DNA of 61,531 bases from DATEBA01 sp035288045 (GTDB lineage: Bacteria > Actinomycetota > UBA4738 > HRBIN12): positions 1-61,531 of the forward strand of contig DATEBA010000071.1 of assembly GCA_035288045.1 (NCBI GenBank), given 5' to 3'. Shown here piece after piece: positions 7,839-16,419 of the stretch. Positions within the stretch are counted from its first letter, which is position 1; each line of letters opens with the position of its first letter. The notes under the pieces were generated by a model that was not told the DNA's origin, searched no databases, and was given only the letters and a program-made list of their open reading frames with translations. The position numbers and the translations under genes were made by a program.

Positions 7839-10285
7839 GGCTCCTCCAGGACGCAGTCCTCGGGAGCCTTGTCCTGGCGCAGGCCTTTGAACGACGGCGC
7901 CCGAAGCTTGCCCTCGCGCCTCGTGATCTGGAGGTACTCGACCTCGCACACGAGCTTGGGCTCCACGAACCTGGCGCGCTTCATCGCGGCGAGCTCGGGG
8001 TCGTCGACGGCGGGTCGCTTCGCGACCAGAGGCTCGAGCTCGGTCACGAGCCGCTCCAGCATCGTGTCGGTGAACCCGGTCCCGACCTGGCCGATCCAGC
8101 GGAGTTCGTCGCCCACGAGCGCGCCGACCAGGAGCGAGCCGAAGGTCCTCGTCCGGCCCCCCTGACCCGGCGTCCACCCCAGGATCACGCAGTCCTGCGT
8201 CTTCGTGAGCTTGATCTTGCGCCAGTCCGGCGAGCGCCGGGCCGGCTGGTACCTGCTCCCCTTCCGCTTGGCGACCACGCCCTCGAGGCCGAGCTTGCGC
8301 GCGGACTCAGTGAACTCGACGCCGAGCTTGTCGACGAAGAAGGCGAGCTCCAGCCGAGGGTCGCGCTCGACGACGGCCTCGAGTAGCCCGCGACGCTCCT
8401 CGAGCGGGAGGCCGGTGACGTCATGGCCGTCTAGGAAGAGGAGGTCGAACGCGACGAGCGATACCGGGATGCGTTTGCGGGCGCGCTCGATGTCGCGCGG
8501 CGAGGAGATGTTCATCCGCTCCTGGAGGACCTCGAACGAGTTCCGTCCGTCCTCGTCGAAAGCGACGATCTCGGCGTCGAGCACCGCGTTCACCTGATTC
8601 ACGAGCTCGTGGAGCATGTGGAGCTCGGGGTACTGGGCTGTGAGGTCGCGGCCGGTCCGCGACTCGAGCTTCGTGGAATCGGTGGAGAGGTACACGAGCG
8701 AGCGGATGCCGTCGAGCTTCGGCTCGAACCTCCACCTCGGGTCGTCGAAGGCCTCGTGGCCGCCCTCGGCGAGCATGGGGTGGAAAACCGGCACGGGAGC
8801 CACGGGTGGTGCGTCCTGTGAGCTGGCGAGGAAGACGAGCCAGTCCGTCCGCGTTTTCACGAGGTGGTATTCGAGCCCAGGGTACCTGCGGCCGTGCAAC
8901 TTGAAGGTCACCTTCGTGTCTGTCCACTCGAGCGGCTCGTAGGTACCGTCGTCGAAGATGCGGACCTCCCCGGCTCCGTAGTGACCCTCGGGGATCGTTC
9001 CTTCGAAGGCGCCGTACTCGAGCGGGTGGTCCTCCGTGCGGACGGCCAGCCGACGGTCGCCCTTGGAGATCGGCAGTCCGCGCGGGACGGCCCACGACGG
9101 AAGCGCGCCGTCGCGCTCGAGGCGCAGGTCGTAATGCAGCCGGGTCGCGCGGTGCTTGTGGATCACGAACGAGGCACCCGGCCCCTTCCTCTTCCGCGAC
9201 GGCTTCGGCTCGGGCGTTCCCTCGAAGTCGCGCTTCCCCAGATACTCGGCCAGGTCGGGGTCGCGCGACGCTGCGATCACCTGCTCGCTCGTTCGTTCCC
9301 GAACGCCGAGGGCCTCCATGGCCTCGCGCACCGGCTGGGGCTTCGTGCGGACCCCGTCGAAGAGGTCGCCGCTCTTGGCGAATCGCCTCCACACGTTGTC
9401 GATCCGGAAATCGGTGGGGACGAACCCACCTTTCTCCACCTCCCGCCACGTGAGAGGCGTGGAGACCGGGGCGCCGAGTTCGGGGCGCAAGGAATAGGCG
9501 GCCGCGATGTTCGCGCCCTGGCGGTTCATGTTGTGGTCGATGAAGACCCTGCCCGACCGGTCGGCGACCTTCCACGCCATCGTCACGCGGTCCGGGTCGG
9601 CCGCGCGGATCAAACGGCCGGCCTCCCGAACCAGAGCCCGCGCCTGCTCGTACGTGGTCCCGTGCTCGACGGGCACGAAGATCTGCACGCCGGTCGCGCC
9701 GCTCGTCTTCGGATAGCCGATCAGCCCGAGTTGGTCCAGAACGACCTTCACGTGACGGGCGACCGCGAGCACGTCGGCGAACGTTATGGGCTCGAACGGG
9801 TCCAGGTCGAAGAAGAGATAGTCGGGGAACCCGACCGATCCGCACCTCGAGTGCAGGGGATGGAACTCTATGCAGCCGAGGTTGGCGACGAACAGCAGCC
9901 CGGCAGTGTCCTCGACCACCAGGTAGTCGATCACGCCCTTCTTGCTGTCCTCGCTCTCGACCGGGCAGCGCGACAGCCATTCTGGTACGTGAGAGGGAGC
10001 AGATTTCTCGTAGAAGGACTTACCCGAGATGCCGTCCGGCATCCGCTTCATCGTGAGAGGACGCTCGCGGAGGTGCGGCAGGATGAGGTCGGCGACGTTG
10101 TAGTAGTAGGCGAGCAGGTCGCCCTTCGTGTAGCCCTCCTCCGGCCAGAACACCTTCTCGAGGTTCGACAAGCGGAGCTCGCGGCCGTCGATCTCCACCC
10201 ACCAAGCGTCTCCGTCGCGCTCGGCGGGAAGGGGTCGGGGGAACTTCGTGGTGACCGCCGAGCCGGGTTCGGGACTTTCGGCCAT
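7757..10285 (-). CDS. ligD: Multifunctional ATP-dependent DNA ligase LigD
   Basis: Central enzyme of bacterial non-homologous end joining, 842 aa. The order is Pol-PE-Lig, as in mycobacteria. The polymerase/primase domain (about 25-320) has the metal-binding DLD of YLFFDLDPFEP. The phosphoesterase domain (about 345-490) has HKHRATRLHYDLRLE and PEGHYGAGEV. The ligase domain (about 505-840) has the nucleotidyl lysine (about K523) in EPKLDGIRS. The ATG at 10285 gives the expected N-terminus; the frame stays open further upstream, but over the neighbouring gene. After LRAPSFKGLRQDKAPEDCV, the usual family end, about 30 low-complexity residues read antisense to the DUF5319 gene. Partner Ku is at 10672. 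Confidence 0.96.
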   Translation of the reverse strand: MAESPEPGSAVTTKFPRPLPAERDGDAWWVEIDGRELRLSNLEKVFWPEEGYTKGDLLAYYYNVADLILPHLRERPLTMKRMPDGISGKSFYEKSAPSHVPEWLSRCPVESEDSKKGVIDYLVVEDTAGLLFVANLGCIEFHPLHSRCGSVGFPDYLFFDLDPFEPITFADVLAVARHVKVVLDQLGLIGYPKTSGATGVQIFVPVEHGTTYEQARALVREAGRLIRAADPDRVTMAWKVADRSGRVFIDHNMNRQGANIAAAYSLRPELGAPVSTPLTWREVEKGGFVPTDFRIDNVWRRFAKSGDLFDGVRTKPQPVREAMEALGVRERTSEQVIAASRDPDLAEYLGKRDFEGTPEPKPSRKRKGPGASFVIHKHRATRLHYDLRLERDGALPSWAVPRGLPISKGDRRLAVRTEDHPLEYGAFEGTIPEGHYGAGEVRIFDDGTYEPLEWTDTKVTFKLHGRRYPGLEYHLVKTRTDWLVFLASSQDAPPVAPVPVFHPMLAEGGHEAFDDPRWRFEPKLDGIRSLVYLSTDSTKLESRTGRDLTAQYPELHMLHELVNQVNAVLDAEIVAFDEDGRNSFEVLQERMNISSPRDIERARKRIPVSLVAFDLLFLDGHDVTGLPLEERRGLLEAVVERDPRLELAFFVDKLGVEFTESARKLGLEGVVAKRKGSRYQPARRSPDWRKIKLTKTQDCVILGWTPGQGGRTRTFGSLLVGALVGDELRWIGQVGTGFTDTMLERLVTELEPLVAKRPAVDDPELAAMKRARFVEPKLVCEVEYLQITRREGKLRAPSFKGLRQDKAPEDCVLEEPQKGSKPARTRSARTSRSSIPRSTRSR

Positions 10286-10308
10286 GGTTCTCCCGATGGT
10301 ACGCGGTG

Positions 10309-10314
10309 TAGCGT
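10309..10314 (+). promoter_or_regulatory. Putative -10 (TAGCGT) for a leaderless transcript
   Basis: TAGCGT lies 7 nt before GTG 10322 and decides the start of the small membrane protein. On the opposite strand a TACCAT (10296-10301) lies 10 nt before the ligD ATG, so the 36-bp gap can serve both genes. Confidence 0.45.
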
Positions 10315-10321
10315 TCGGGTC

Positions 10322-10609
10322 GTGTTCAGGGATTCCGTGCTCGGGTGGGTGCTCGCGTCGGCGCTTGCGGCCATGGTCACCCTTCTGGCTCTCACGGTCA
10401 GACCGCAGGGGCCGGATCGGCTCGTCGTCCGTCCGGAAGACGGCATCGTCGTCTTCCAACCGGGCGAGGCGCGTGCCGGGGACACGATCGTGTGTCCGGG
10501 ACTCGGGTCTGTCCCCGTCCAGGAACCGGGTGGGCGAGCCGAGCTACCGGGTGGCCCGGCTACGTGGACGTGGGAAGACGGCGCGGTCTTCGCGAGCTGC
10601 GAGCCTTAG
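10322..10609 (+). CDS. Small membrane-anchored or secreted protein, unknown
   Basis: 95 aa. The N-terminus is a single hydrophobic segment (about residues 6-25, VLGWVLASALAAMVTLLALT) that would act as a signal anchor, followed by an extracytoplasmic tail with two cysteines (TIVCPGLG and FASCEP) that could form a disulfide. I do not recognise the family. It lies between divergent ligD and co-directional ku. GTG 10322 is supported by a TAGCGT hexamer 7 nt upstream and by the hydrophobic segment starting immediately. A role in end joining is not supported by anything in the sequence. Confidence 0.6.
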   Translation: MFRDSVLGWVLASALAAMVTLLALTVRPQGPDRLVVRPEDGIVVFQPGEARAGDTIVCPGLGSVPVQEPGGRAELPGGPATWTWEDGAVFASCEP

Positions 10610-10635
10610 GTCCCTCCTGTTTCGCCGCCTCCGGA

Positions 10636-10641
10636 TACAAT
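10636..10641 (+). promoter_or_regulatory. Putative -10 (TACAAT) of ku
   Basis: TACAAT lies 31 bp before the ku ATG, leaving a short leader that carries the GGAGGGC ribosome site. CTCCGG (10629-10634) and CCGGAG (10660-10665) could pair around it; significance unknown. Confidence 0.45.
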
Positions 10642-10671
10642 CACTCCCTCGGAGCTTCCCCGGAGGGCGAC

Positions 10672-11517
10672 ATGCCTCGTGCCATGTGGAAGGGGGCCAT
10701 CTCGTTTGGCCTCGTCTCGATTCCCGTGTCGGTGTACCCGGCGACGGAGGAGAAGTCGCTTAGGTTCAACCAGCTGCACGCCGCGGACGGCGGACGGATC
10801 CGCATGAAGCGCGTGTGCTCCATCTGCGGCGAGGAGGTCTCGTTCGAGGGCATCGTGAAGGGCTACGAGTACGAGAAGGACCGCTACGTCGTCCTCACCG
10901 ACGAAGAGATCGACTCGATCCCGGTCGAGTCCTCGCGCGCGATCGACATCCTGCAGTTCGTCGACCTCCAAGAGATCGATCCGATCCTGTTCAAGAAGTC
11001 CTACTACCTGGTCCCCGACGAGACCGGCGCGAAGGCGTACTCGCTCCTCCGAGAAGCGCTGTCGAAGGACGGCAAAGTGGGGATCGCGAAGGTGTCGTTC
11101 CGCGACAAGGAGCATCTGGCGGCGCTCCGTTTCAAGGAAGAGGCGTTCGTGCTCGAGACGATGTTCTGGCCCGACGAGATCCGTGAGGTGGACTTCGAGG
11201 GGGTCGACGCCGACCAGAAGGTGCGGGCGCAGGAGCTGGAGATGGCCCGCACCCTGATCGCCAATCTCGCCGGCCCGTTCAACCCGGAGGAGTTCAAAGA
11301 CGCTTACCGCGGGGCTCTCCTCGAGATCGTGGAGAAGAAGATCGCGGGCGAGGTGATCGAGATCGCGCCCCAGGAGGCGCCGGCCGCGCGGGTCGTCGAC
11401 CTCATGGAGGCGCTGAAGGCCTCGGTGGCGGCGGTCAAGAAGAAGACGCCCGCCGAGGCCAAGGCCGCTCCCAAGAAGAAGGCCGCCGCACCCAGGAAGA
11501 GGGCCGCCGCGGGCTGA
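10672..11517 (+). CDS. ku: DNA end-binding protein Ku
   Basis: Homodimeric ring that loads on double-strand breaks and recruits LigD; 281 aa. The family N-terminus MPRAMWKGAISFGLVSIPV is complete, followed by the beta-barrel with RVCSICGEEVSF and the bridge region. A lysine- and alanine-rich tail (from about residue 250) is present; in other bacterial Ku proteins such tails bind DNA and help threading along it. ATG 10672 has a GGAGGGC site 6 nt upstream. The frame is open further 5' but the protein start is unambiguous. ligD is 387 bp away in the opposite direction. Confidence 0.96.
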   Translation: MPRAMWKGAISFGLVSIPVSVYPATEEKSLRFNQLHAADGGRIRMKRVCSICGEEVSFEGIVKGYEYEKDRYVVLTDEEIDSIPVESSRAIDILQFVDLQEIDPILFKKSYYLVPDETGAKAYSLLREALSKDGKVGIAKVSFRDKEHLAALRFKEEAFVLETMFWPDEIREVDFEGVDADQKVRAQELEMARTLIANLAGPFNPEEFKDAYRGALLEIVEKKIAGEVIEIAPQEAPAARVVDLMEALKASVAAVKKKTPAEAKAAPKKKAAAPRKRAAAG

Positions 11518-11554
11518 TCGCACACGGCTCCCGGGTCCGCGATACTTGACACCG

Positions 11555-11893
11555 GTGAAGCTCGTAGTCGCGGTCGTGAAGCCGCACAGGCTCGACGAGG
11601 TCAAGGAGGCGCTTCGCGACGTCGGGGTGCAGGGCCTCACCACGAGCGACGTCGAGGGGTTCGGCCGGCAGCGGGGCCACACCGAGGTCTACCGGGGGGC
11701 CGAGTACCAGGTCGATTTCGTCCCCAAGGTCAAGGTCGAGGTTCTCGTCGACGACGACCAGGTCCAGGGCGTGGTCGACGCGCTCGTGAAGGCCGCCCGA
11801 ACCGGCAAGATCGGCGACGGCAAGGTCTGGGTCGTCCCCGCGGAGCAGGTGGTCCGGATCCGGACCGGGGAGATGGGCCCCGACGCCCTCTGA
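11555..11893 (+). CDS. glnB: Nitrogen regulatory protein P-II
   Basis: Trimeric sensor of 2-oxoglutarate, ATP/ADP and, through modification, glutamine. Starting at GTG 11555 gives 112 residues, exactly the family length, and puts the T-loop tyrosine of RGAEY at position 51, the site of uridylylation or adenylylation. The T-loop FGRQRGHTEVYRGAEY and the C-terminal TGKIGDGKVWV and RIRTGE motifs are intact. An upstream TTG (11546) would add three residues and is less likely. glnD follows one base later, so modifier and target are co-transcribed. No amtB is next to it in this window. Confidence 0.95.
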   Translation: MKLVVAVVKPHRLDEVKEALRDVGVQGLTTSDVEGFGRQRGHTEVYRGAEYQVDFVPKVKVEVLVDDDQVQGVVDALVKAARTGKIGDGKVWVVPAEQVVRIRTGEMGPDAL

Positions 11894-11894
11894 G

Positions 11895-14399
11895 GTGACC
11901 GACCGGCCCGGGCCCGTCCTTCGTCTGCTGAAAGCGCTCGACGATCTCCAACGTTTGGTGCCGCCCTCGGCGGAGGGGCTCGAGGCTTGTCGGCGGCGCG
12001 CCGGCCTCGTCGATGCCTGTGTGGCCGAGCTGGCGGCGGAGGCCGGCGCGCCGCCCGGTGTGGCCCTCCTCGCGCTCGGGGGCTACGGGCGTGCCGAGCT
12101 CGCACCCTTCTCCGACCTCGACCTGCTTCTCGTCCACCGCGACGGAGACGAGGAGATACTCCGCGCGTTCGCCGAGCACCTGCTGTATCCGCTGTGGGAC
12201 GCTGGGTTCGACGTCGGGCACGCGGTCCGTACGGTGGAGGGTTCCCTGGCGGTCGCCGAGGAGCGGCTCGACGCCGGAGCGGCGCTCCTGGACGCGCGAC
12301 TCCTCGCGGGTGACTCCGACCTCGGCGCGGAGCTGATAGAAGAGGCTCGGGCGTGGGCCCGCCGGAACCCTCGACGGTTCGCGGGGGTGCTCTTCGGGGA
12401 TCTTGCGGCGCGCCGCGAGCGGTTCGGCTCGGTCTCACACCTGCTCGAGCCCGACCTCAAGCAGGGCGCCGGGGGCCTGAGGGACCTCCACGCCCTCGGC
12501 TGGCTCCGCCGCGCGCTGCCCGGCGCCGATCAGGACGCGCCGGCGCTCGACGCGCTCGAGACCTCGGGGCTTCTCCGCGCGGGCGAACGCAGCGTGCTCG
12601 AGGCAGCATGGGTGTTCATCACCCGGGTCCGCTGCGCGCTCCAGCGGGCGGCCGGGCGCAAGGCGGCCCGGGTGCGACGCGACCTGCAACCGCAGCTCGC
12701 GCGCGATCTGGGGTTCCGGGACGAGCCGTCGCTCGCCGCGCAGGACGGCCTCATGAGGACGCTCTTCGAGCACGCGCGTCAGGTGGAGCACGTAGCCGGC
12801 CTCGTATTCGAGCGGTTCCTCCGGGAGGACGTGCCGCCCCGAGAGCCGGAGATCGGACCGACGCTCGAGAGCGTGCTGAATGCGTTCGCTGGCGTAGCCG
12901 AGGGGCGCCTGGCCCTCACGCCGACGCTGCTCGATCGCGTCGAGGCCGTGACGATCCCGGATGTCGGAGCGTGGAGCGAGGCCGCGCGCGACGCGTTCCT
13001 ACGGATCGTTCGCGCCGGCGAGGGCGGGATCCGCGCCCTGGAGGCGATGGACCGGATGGGGCTGCTGGCGCACGCGCTGCCGGAATGGGCGCCGGTCCGA
13101 TGCAGGCCGCAGCGCGACCCCTACCACCGGTTCTCGGTGGACGTGCATCTGCTGGAGACCCTCGCCGGGATGGCGCGGCTACTCGACGGCGGCGATCCGG
13201 CGGACCCGGTCGCCCTGCAGGCCCTCGAATGGGTCCGGGACCGCGACGCGCTCCTGCTGGGCGCGCTCCTTCACGACGTAGGCAAGATCGGCGAGGGAGG
13301 ACACGTCGCCGCCGGTTCCCGCCAGGCGGCCGCGGCCTTGGACCGGATGGGGATCCCCGAGGCGACGAGGGAGGTCGCGCTCTTCATGGTGAGCGAGCAC
13401 TTGCTCCTGCCCGACACCGCGACCCGTCGGGACCTCGGTGATGACGATCTGGTTCTGGACGTCGCCGCGAAGGTGGGCGATGCGACGCGCCTCGCGGCCC
13501 TCTACCTGCTGGTCGTGGCCGACGCGGCGGCGACGGGTCCGGCCGCGTGGACCTCCTGGCGGCAGGCACTCGTCCGCGAGCTAGTAGCCAAGGTCCATCA
13601 CGTGCTCGAGCGCGGCGAGATGGGTGAGGAGATCGCCGAGCGGCTGGCCGCCCGGGTGGAGGATCTCCGGCGGCTGCTCTCCGAGGAGGACCCCGCGCAG
13701 GTCGAGCGCTTCGTGCTCCGGATGCCCCGCAGCTACGTGCTCACCGTCGGCGCGGATCGAGCGGCCGCGCACTTCCGGCTCCTCGTGAAGGAGCTCGGCG
13801 AGCGTGAGGTGCGGACCGACGATCGACCGGGTGCGAAGCCGGGCACCCACGAGGTCACCGTCGTCACTCCCGACCGGCCGGGGCTGCTCTCCTCGATCGC
13901 GGGGGCTCTCGCGCTCGCGGGCCTCTCGATCCTCGAGGCGCAGGTGTTCACGACCTCGGACGGCGTCGCTCTCGACCTGTTCGAGGTGGAGGGCGCGTTC
14001 GAGAGGGAGATCAAGGAGGAGCGATGGGGCGAGTTCCGGGAGGCGGTACTCGACGCGGTCCAGCGCGGGCCCGAGCACCTCGAGCGTCTGCTCAACGACA
14101 AGCGCCGCCACTATCCGCCCCCGCGCCCGGGCATACCCGTCGAGGTTTCGGTGGACAACGCCGCCTCGGACTTCTTCACGGTCGTCGAGGTCGGCGCCGC
14201 CGATCGCATAGGTCTCCTCCACGACATCACGCGGGCGTTCACCGAACTGGGGCTGGACGTGCACCTGGCGAAGGTCGGCACCTACGGGGAGAGGGTCATC
14301 GACGCGTTCTACGTCCGCGACGCGTTGGGCCGCAAGGTCGAAGAGCCGGATCGCGTGGCGGAGATCGAACGGGCGACCGCGGCTCGGCTCTCAGCTTGA
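11895..14399 (+). CDS. glnD: P-II uridylyl/adenylyl-transferase GlnD
   Basis: 834-aa bifunctional enzyme that adds or removes a nucleotide on P-II according to glutamine. Domains in order: nucleotidyltransferase with GGYGRAELAPFSDLDLLLV (about 60-80), a linking helical domain with DLKQGAGGLRD, an HD hydrolase with LLHDVGKIGEGGHVAAG (about 455-475), and two C-terminal ACT domains (VTPDRPGLLSSIAGALA and AADRIGLLHDITRAF). All key residues look intact. In Actinomycetota this enzyme often adenylylates GlnK; which nucleotide is used here cannot be read. The GTG start lies one base after the glnB stop, and the 3' end overlaps the next minus gene by 9 bp. Confidence 0.95.
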   Translation: MTDRPGPVLRLLKALDDLQRLVPPSAEGLEACRRRAGLVDACVAELAAEAGAPPGVALLALGGYGRAELAPFSDLDLLLVHRDGDEEILRAFAEHLLYPLWDAGFDVGHAVRTVEGSLAVAEERLDAGAALLDARLLAGDSDLGAELIEEARAWARRNPRRFAGVLFGDLAARRERFGSVSHLLEPDLKQGAGGLRDLHALGWLRRALPGADQDAPALDALETSGLLRAGERSVLEAAWVFITRVRCALQRAAGRKAARVRRDLQPQLARDLGFRDEPSLAAQDGLMRTLFEHARQVEHVAGLVFERFLREDVPPREPEIGPTLESVLNAFAGVAEGRLALTPTLLDRVEAVTIPDVGAWSEAARDAFLRIVRAGEGGIRALEAMDRMGLLAHALPEWAPVRCRPQRDPYHRFSVDVHLLETLAGMARLLDGGDPADPVALQALEWVRDRDALLLGALLHDVGKIGEGGHVAAGSRQAAAALDRMGIPEATREVALFMVSEHLLLPDTATRRDLGDDDLVLDVAAKVGDATRLAALYLLVVADAAATGPAAWTSWRQALVRELVAKVHHVLERGEMGEEIAERLAARVEDLRRLLSEEDPAQVERFVLRMPRSYVLTVGADRAAAHFRLLVKELGEREVRTDDRPGAKPGTHEVTVVTPDRPGLLSSIAGALALAGLSILEAQVFTTSDGVALDLFEVEGAFEREIKEERWGEFREAVLDAVQRGPEHLERLLNDKRRHYPPPRPGIPVEVSVDNAASDFFTVVEVGAADRIGLLHDITRAFTELGLDVHLAKVGTYGERVIDAFYVRDALGRKVEEPDRVAEIERATAARLSA

Positions 14400-15092
14400 G
14401 ACGAGCTCCACAAGGCCGGCGGCGAAAGCCGGTGCGTTGCCGTGCTCCTCGTGCTTGAAGTAGCAGTACACGTCTCGCCCCGCCTCGATCTCCGGGCGGA
14501 TCTGCTCGGCCCACGCCTTCAGCTCATCATCGGTGTACTCGACCTTCCGCAGGCGGAGGAATCCGAATGGCTCCCACGAAAGGTCCTGCGGCGCCTTCTC
14601 GTCGGTCTCCGCCACGCACCACGCCACGCCCATGTCGGCAAGGAACCCGCGCGCCTCCTCCCACGAGGGGTGGCGGAACTCCATGGCCGCTGCCATCGGC
14701 GGGAGACCACCCACGAAGCGCTCGATCAGCGCCCGGTCGTGCTTCAGGCTCGGCGGGCACTGGAACAGGATCGGGCCGAGCCGGTCGCCGAGCGATCGGG
14801 CCCGCTCCACGAAGAACGACACCGCCTCATCGGCGTCCGACAACCGCAACGTATGCGTGATCCGCTGGTTCGCCTTGAGGGTGAACACGAACCCCTCGGG
14901 GGTCTGCTCGCGCCAGGCCAGCAGGGTCTTCTCCGCAGGGTTCCTGCGGAACGTGTAGTTGATCTCGACAGACGGGAACCGGCTCGCGTAGTAGCTGAGG
15001 AAGTCCTCGGACCTGACGCCGTTCGGATAGAAGGAGCCCTTCCACTCGTCGTAGGCGAAGCCCGACGTTCCGAGATAGAGCCTGCCCGCCAT
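14391..15092 (-). CDS. DUF72 (YecE-like) family protein
   Basis: 233-aa TIM-barrel-like protein of the widespread DUF72 family. Characteristic segments are LYLGTSGFAYDEWKGSFYP at the N-terminus, SVEINYTFRRNP, FVFTLKANQRITH, GPILFQCPPSLK, AMEFRHPSW and the C-terminal DVYCYFKHEEHGNAPAFA. The biochemical role is not established. The ATG at 15092 is only 14 bp from the divergent hydrolase gene, so the two must share a very compact promoter region. The 3' end overlaps glnD by 9 bp. Confidence 0.88.
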   Translation of the reverse strand: MAGRLYLGTSGFAYDEWKGSFYPNGVRSEDFLSYYASRFPSVEINYTFRRNPAEKTLLAWREQTPEGFVFTLKANQRITHTLRLSDADEAVSFFVERARSLGDRLGPILFQCPPSLKHDRALIERFVGGLPPMAAAMEFRHPSWEEARGFLADMGVAWCVAETDEKAPQDLSWEPFGFLRLRKVEYTDDELKAWAEQIRPEIEAGRDVYCYFKHEEHGNAPAFAAGLVELVSS

Positions 15093-15106
15093 GGGAGCAT
15101 CATGGC

Positions 15107-15778
15107 ATGGCAGTGCCGGAGGAGGGGATCCAGATCGAGACGGCGCGCGGCTCGGTGAGCGGCGCTTGGGCCGGCTCGCCTGGGGCGTTGGCGACCCTGG
15201 TGGTCGCCCACGGTGCGGGTGCCGGCATGGCTCACCCCTTCCTTGTGGGCTTCACGCGAGAGTTGAACGCGGCCCGGATCGCCACCCTTCGATTCAATTT
15301 CCCTTACTTCGAGCGCGGTCGGCGATCGCCCGACCCCGAGTCGGTCCTCCGTGAGGCGTGGCTCGCCGCGTTCCGGACCGCGGCCTCAAGGTCGGGTGGG
15401 GTCGTGCTTGCCGGAGGCAAGTCGCTGGGTGGACGCATCGCGTCGATGGTGGTCGCCGACGGCATGCCGGCGGCGGGCCTCGTGCTCGTCGGGTACCCGC
15501 TTCACCCGCCGGGGAAGCCGAAGTGGGTCCGTGACGAGCACCTGTACCGGGTCGAGGTGCCGATGCTCTTCCTCCAGGGGACCGCCGACCCCTTCGCGCA
15601 GCCGAAGCTCATCGCCCGTGTGCTGAGGAGGCTCGGGGAACGCGCCACCCACGAACCGGTCGAAGGCGGCGATCACTCCTTCCGGGTGAGGGGGGTTCGA
15701 GCCGACGACCGCGAGATCGGTGCGGGGCTCGCGCGCAGGGCGCTGCCCTTCGTGGAGAGGGTAGCGAGGGGGGAGTGA
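15107..15778 (+). CDS. Alpha/beta hydrolase (KANL3/Tex30-like)
   Basis: 223-aa single-domain alpha/beta hydrolase. The nucleophile elbow is GGKSLGGRIAS, the oxyanion region follows VVAHGAGAGMAHPF, an acid lies in FLQGTADPFA, and the catalytic histidine is in EGGDHSF. The AHGAGAGMxHPF motif and short length match the subfamily that contains bacterial relatives of KANL3/Tex30. Substrate unknown. The stop overlaps the start of the next small gene, starting a four-gene run to 17063. Confidence 0.8.
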   Translation: MAVPEEGIQIETARGSVSGAWAGSPGALATLVVAHGAGAGMAHPFLVGFTRELNAARIATLRFNFPYFERGRRSPDPESVLREAWLAAFRTAASRSGGVVLAGGKSLGGRIASMVVADGMPAAGLVLVGYPLHPPGKPKWVRDEHLYRVEVPMLFLQGTADPFAQPKLIARVLRRLGERATHEPVEGGDHSFRVRGVRADDREIGAGLARRALPFVERVARGE

Positions 15779-16044
15779 TGCCGCGGAAGAGCCGCCGGCC
15801 GCGCGACCAGACGCCCCCGCCGGGGCCGCCGCGATGGACAGGGGCACCACCCTGGGCGCAGGTCCCCGAGCATGAGGTCCGCCGTGTCGGAGGCGAGAAG
15901 TCCTACATGTGCCCCGGCTGCGAGCACCCGATAAGGGTCGGAGTGTGGCACCTCGTGGTCGTCCCCGGTCAGGATCCCGACTCGAGGCGCCACTGGCACA
16001 CCGAATGCTGGCGGAAGGAGCTCCGCCGCACCAGACGGCTCTGA
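15778..16044 (+). CDS. Small zinc-finger-like actinobacterial protein
   Basis: 88 aa, basic, with a proline-rich N-terminus and one treble-clef-like metal site: YMCPGCEHPI (CxxC), then WHTECWRKE (HxxxC). From memory, Actinomycetota carry similar small proteins, sometimes auto-annotated as ATP/GTP-binding although no P-loop is visible here either. Function unknown; binding of nucleic acid is only a guess from charge and zinc motif. ATG 15778 overlaps the previous stop; GTG 15775 would add one residue. Confidence 0.7.
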   Translation: MPRKSRRPRDQTPPPGPPRWTGAPPWAQVPEHEVRRVGGEKSYMCPGCEHPIRVGVWHLVVVPGQDPDSRRHWHTECWRKELRRTRRL

Positions 16045-16052
16045 ACCGTCGC

Positions 16053-16058
16053 TATCAT
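16053..16058 (+). promoter_or_regulatory. Putative -10 (TATCAT) for a leaderless transcript
   Basis: TATCAT ends 7 nt before GTG 16066. It suggests that the HTH gene and the phosphatase after it have their own promoter in the 21-bp gap. Confidence 0.45.
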
Positions 16059-16065
16059 CGGCGGC

Positions 16066-16419
16066 GTGTCCCGGAAGGTGGCGCGCGGTCTCATGTGGCA
16101 GGAGGACGGACGCTGGCGCGGCCGCCTGGAGCGCCCGTCCGTCGAGGTCGCGGCGGTGGACCGGGGGCGCTGCCTGCGTGCCCTCCGGCGCGCAGCCGGC
16201 GACTCACCGCTCACGGTCGAGGTGATCCCGGCCCTCGTTGGCGTCGCGGAGGCGGCGGCGATCCTCGGTTGGGACAAGCGGCGTGTCTCGACCTACGTCC
16301 GCCGCGGATCGTTCCCGGAGGCTTTGGCCTCGCTCGCGTCCGGCCGGGTGTGGCGTCGCGAGGACGTCGAGGCGTACGCTCTGGCGTGGCGCTCGCGCCG
16401 GCGCCGGGCGATGCGATGA
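16066..16419 (+). CDS. Small helix-turn-helix DNA-binding protein
   Basis: 117 aa. The first half is a small beta-rich segment (VARGLMWQEDGRWRGRLERP). The second half is a MerR/excisionase-like helix-turn-helix: VAEAAAILGWDKRRVSTYVR then RGSFPEALASLASGRVWRRE, ending in a basic tail RSRRRR. This pattern is common in AlpA/Xis-like proteins, but no integrase or prophage gene is near, so a chromosomal regulator is more likely. Its 3' end overlaps the histidine phosphatase by 4 bp, suggesting shared expression. Confidence 0.7.
   Translation: MSRKVARGLMWQEDGRWRGRLERPSVEVAAVDRGRCLRALRRAAGDSPLTVEVIPALVGVAEAAAILGWDKRRVSTYVRRGSFPEALASLASGRVWRREDVEAYALAWRSRRRRAMR

Noticed and set aside
11546..11554. 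TTG start for glnB
   Set aside because: GTG 11555 gives the exact 112-residue family length and puts the modified tyrosine at position 51.
16066..16419. Excisionase or mobile-element origin for the small HTH protein
   Set aside because: No integrase, attachment-site repeat or phage gene is nearby, and base composition matches the surroundings.
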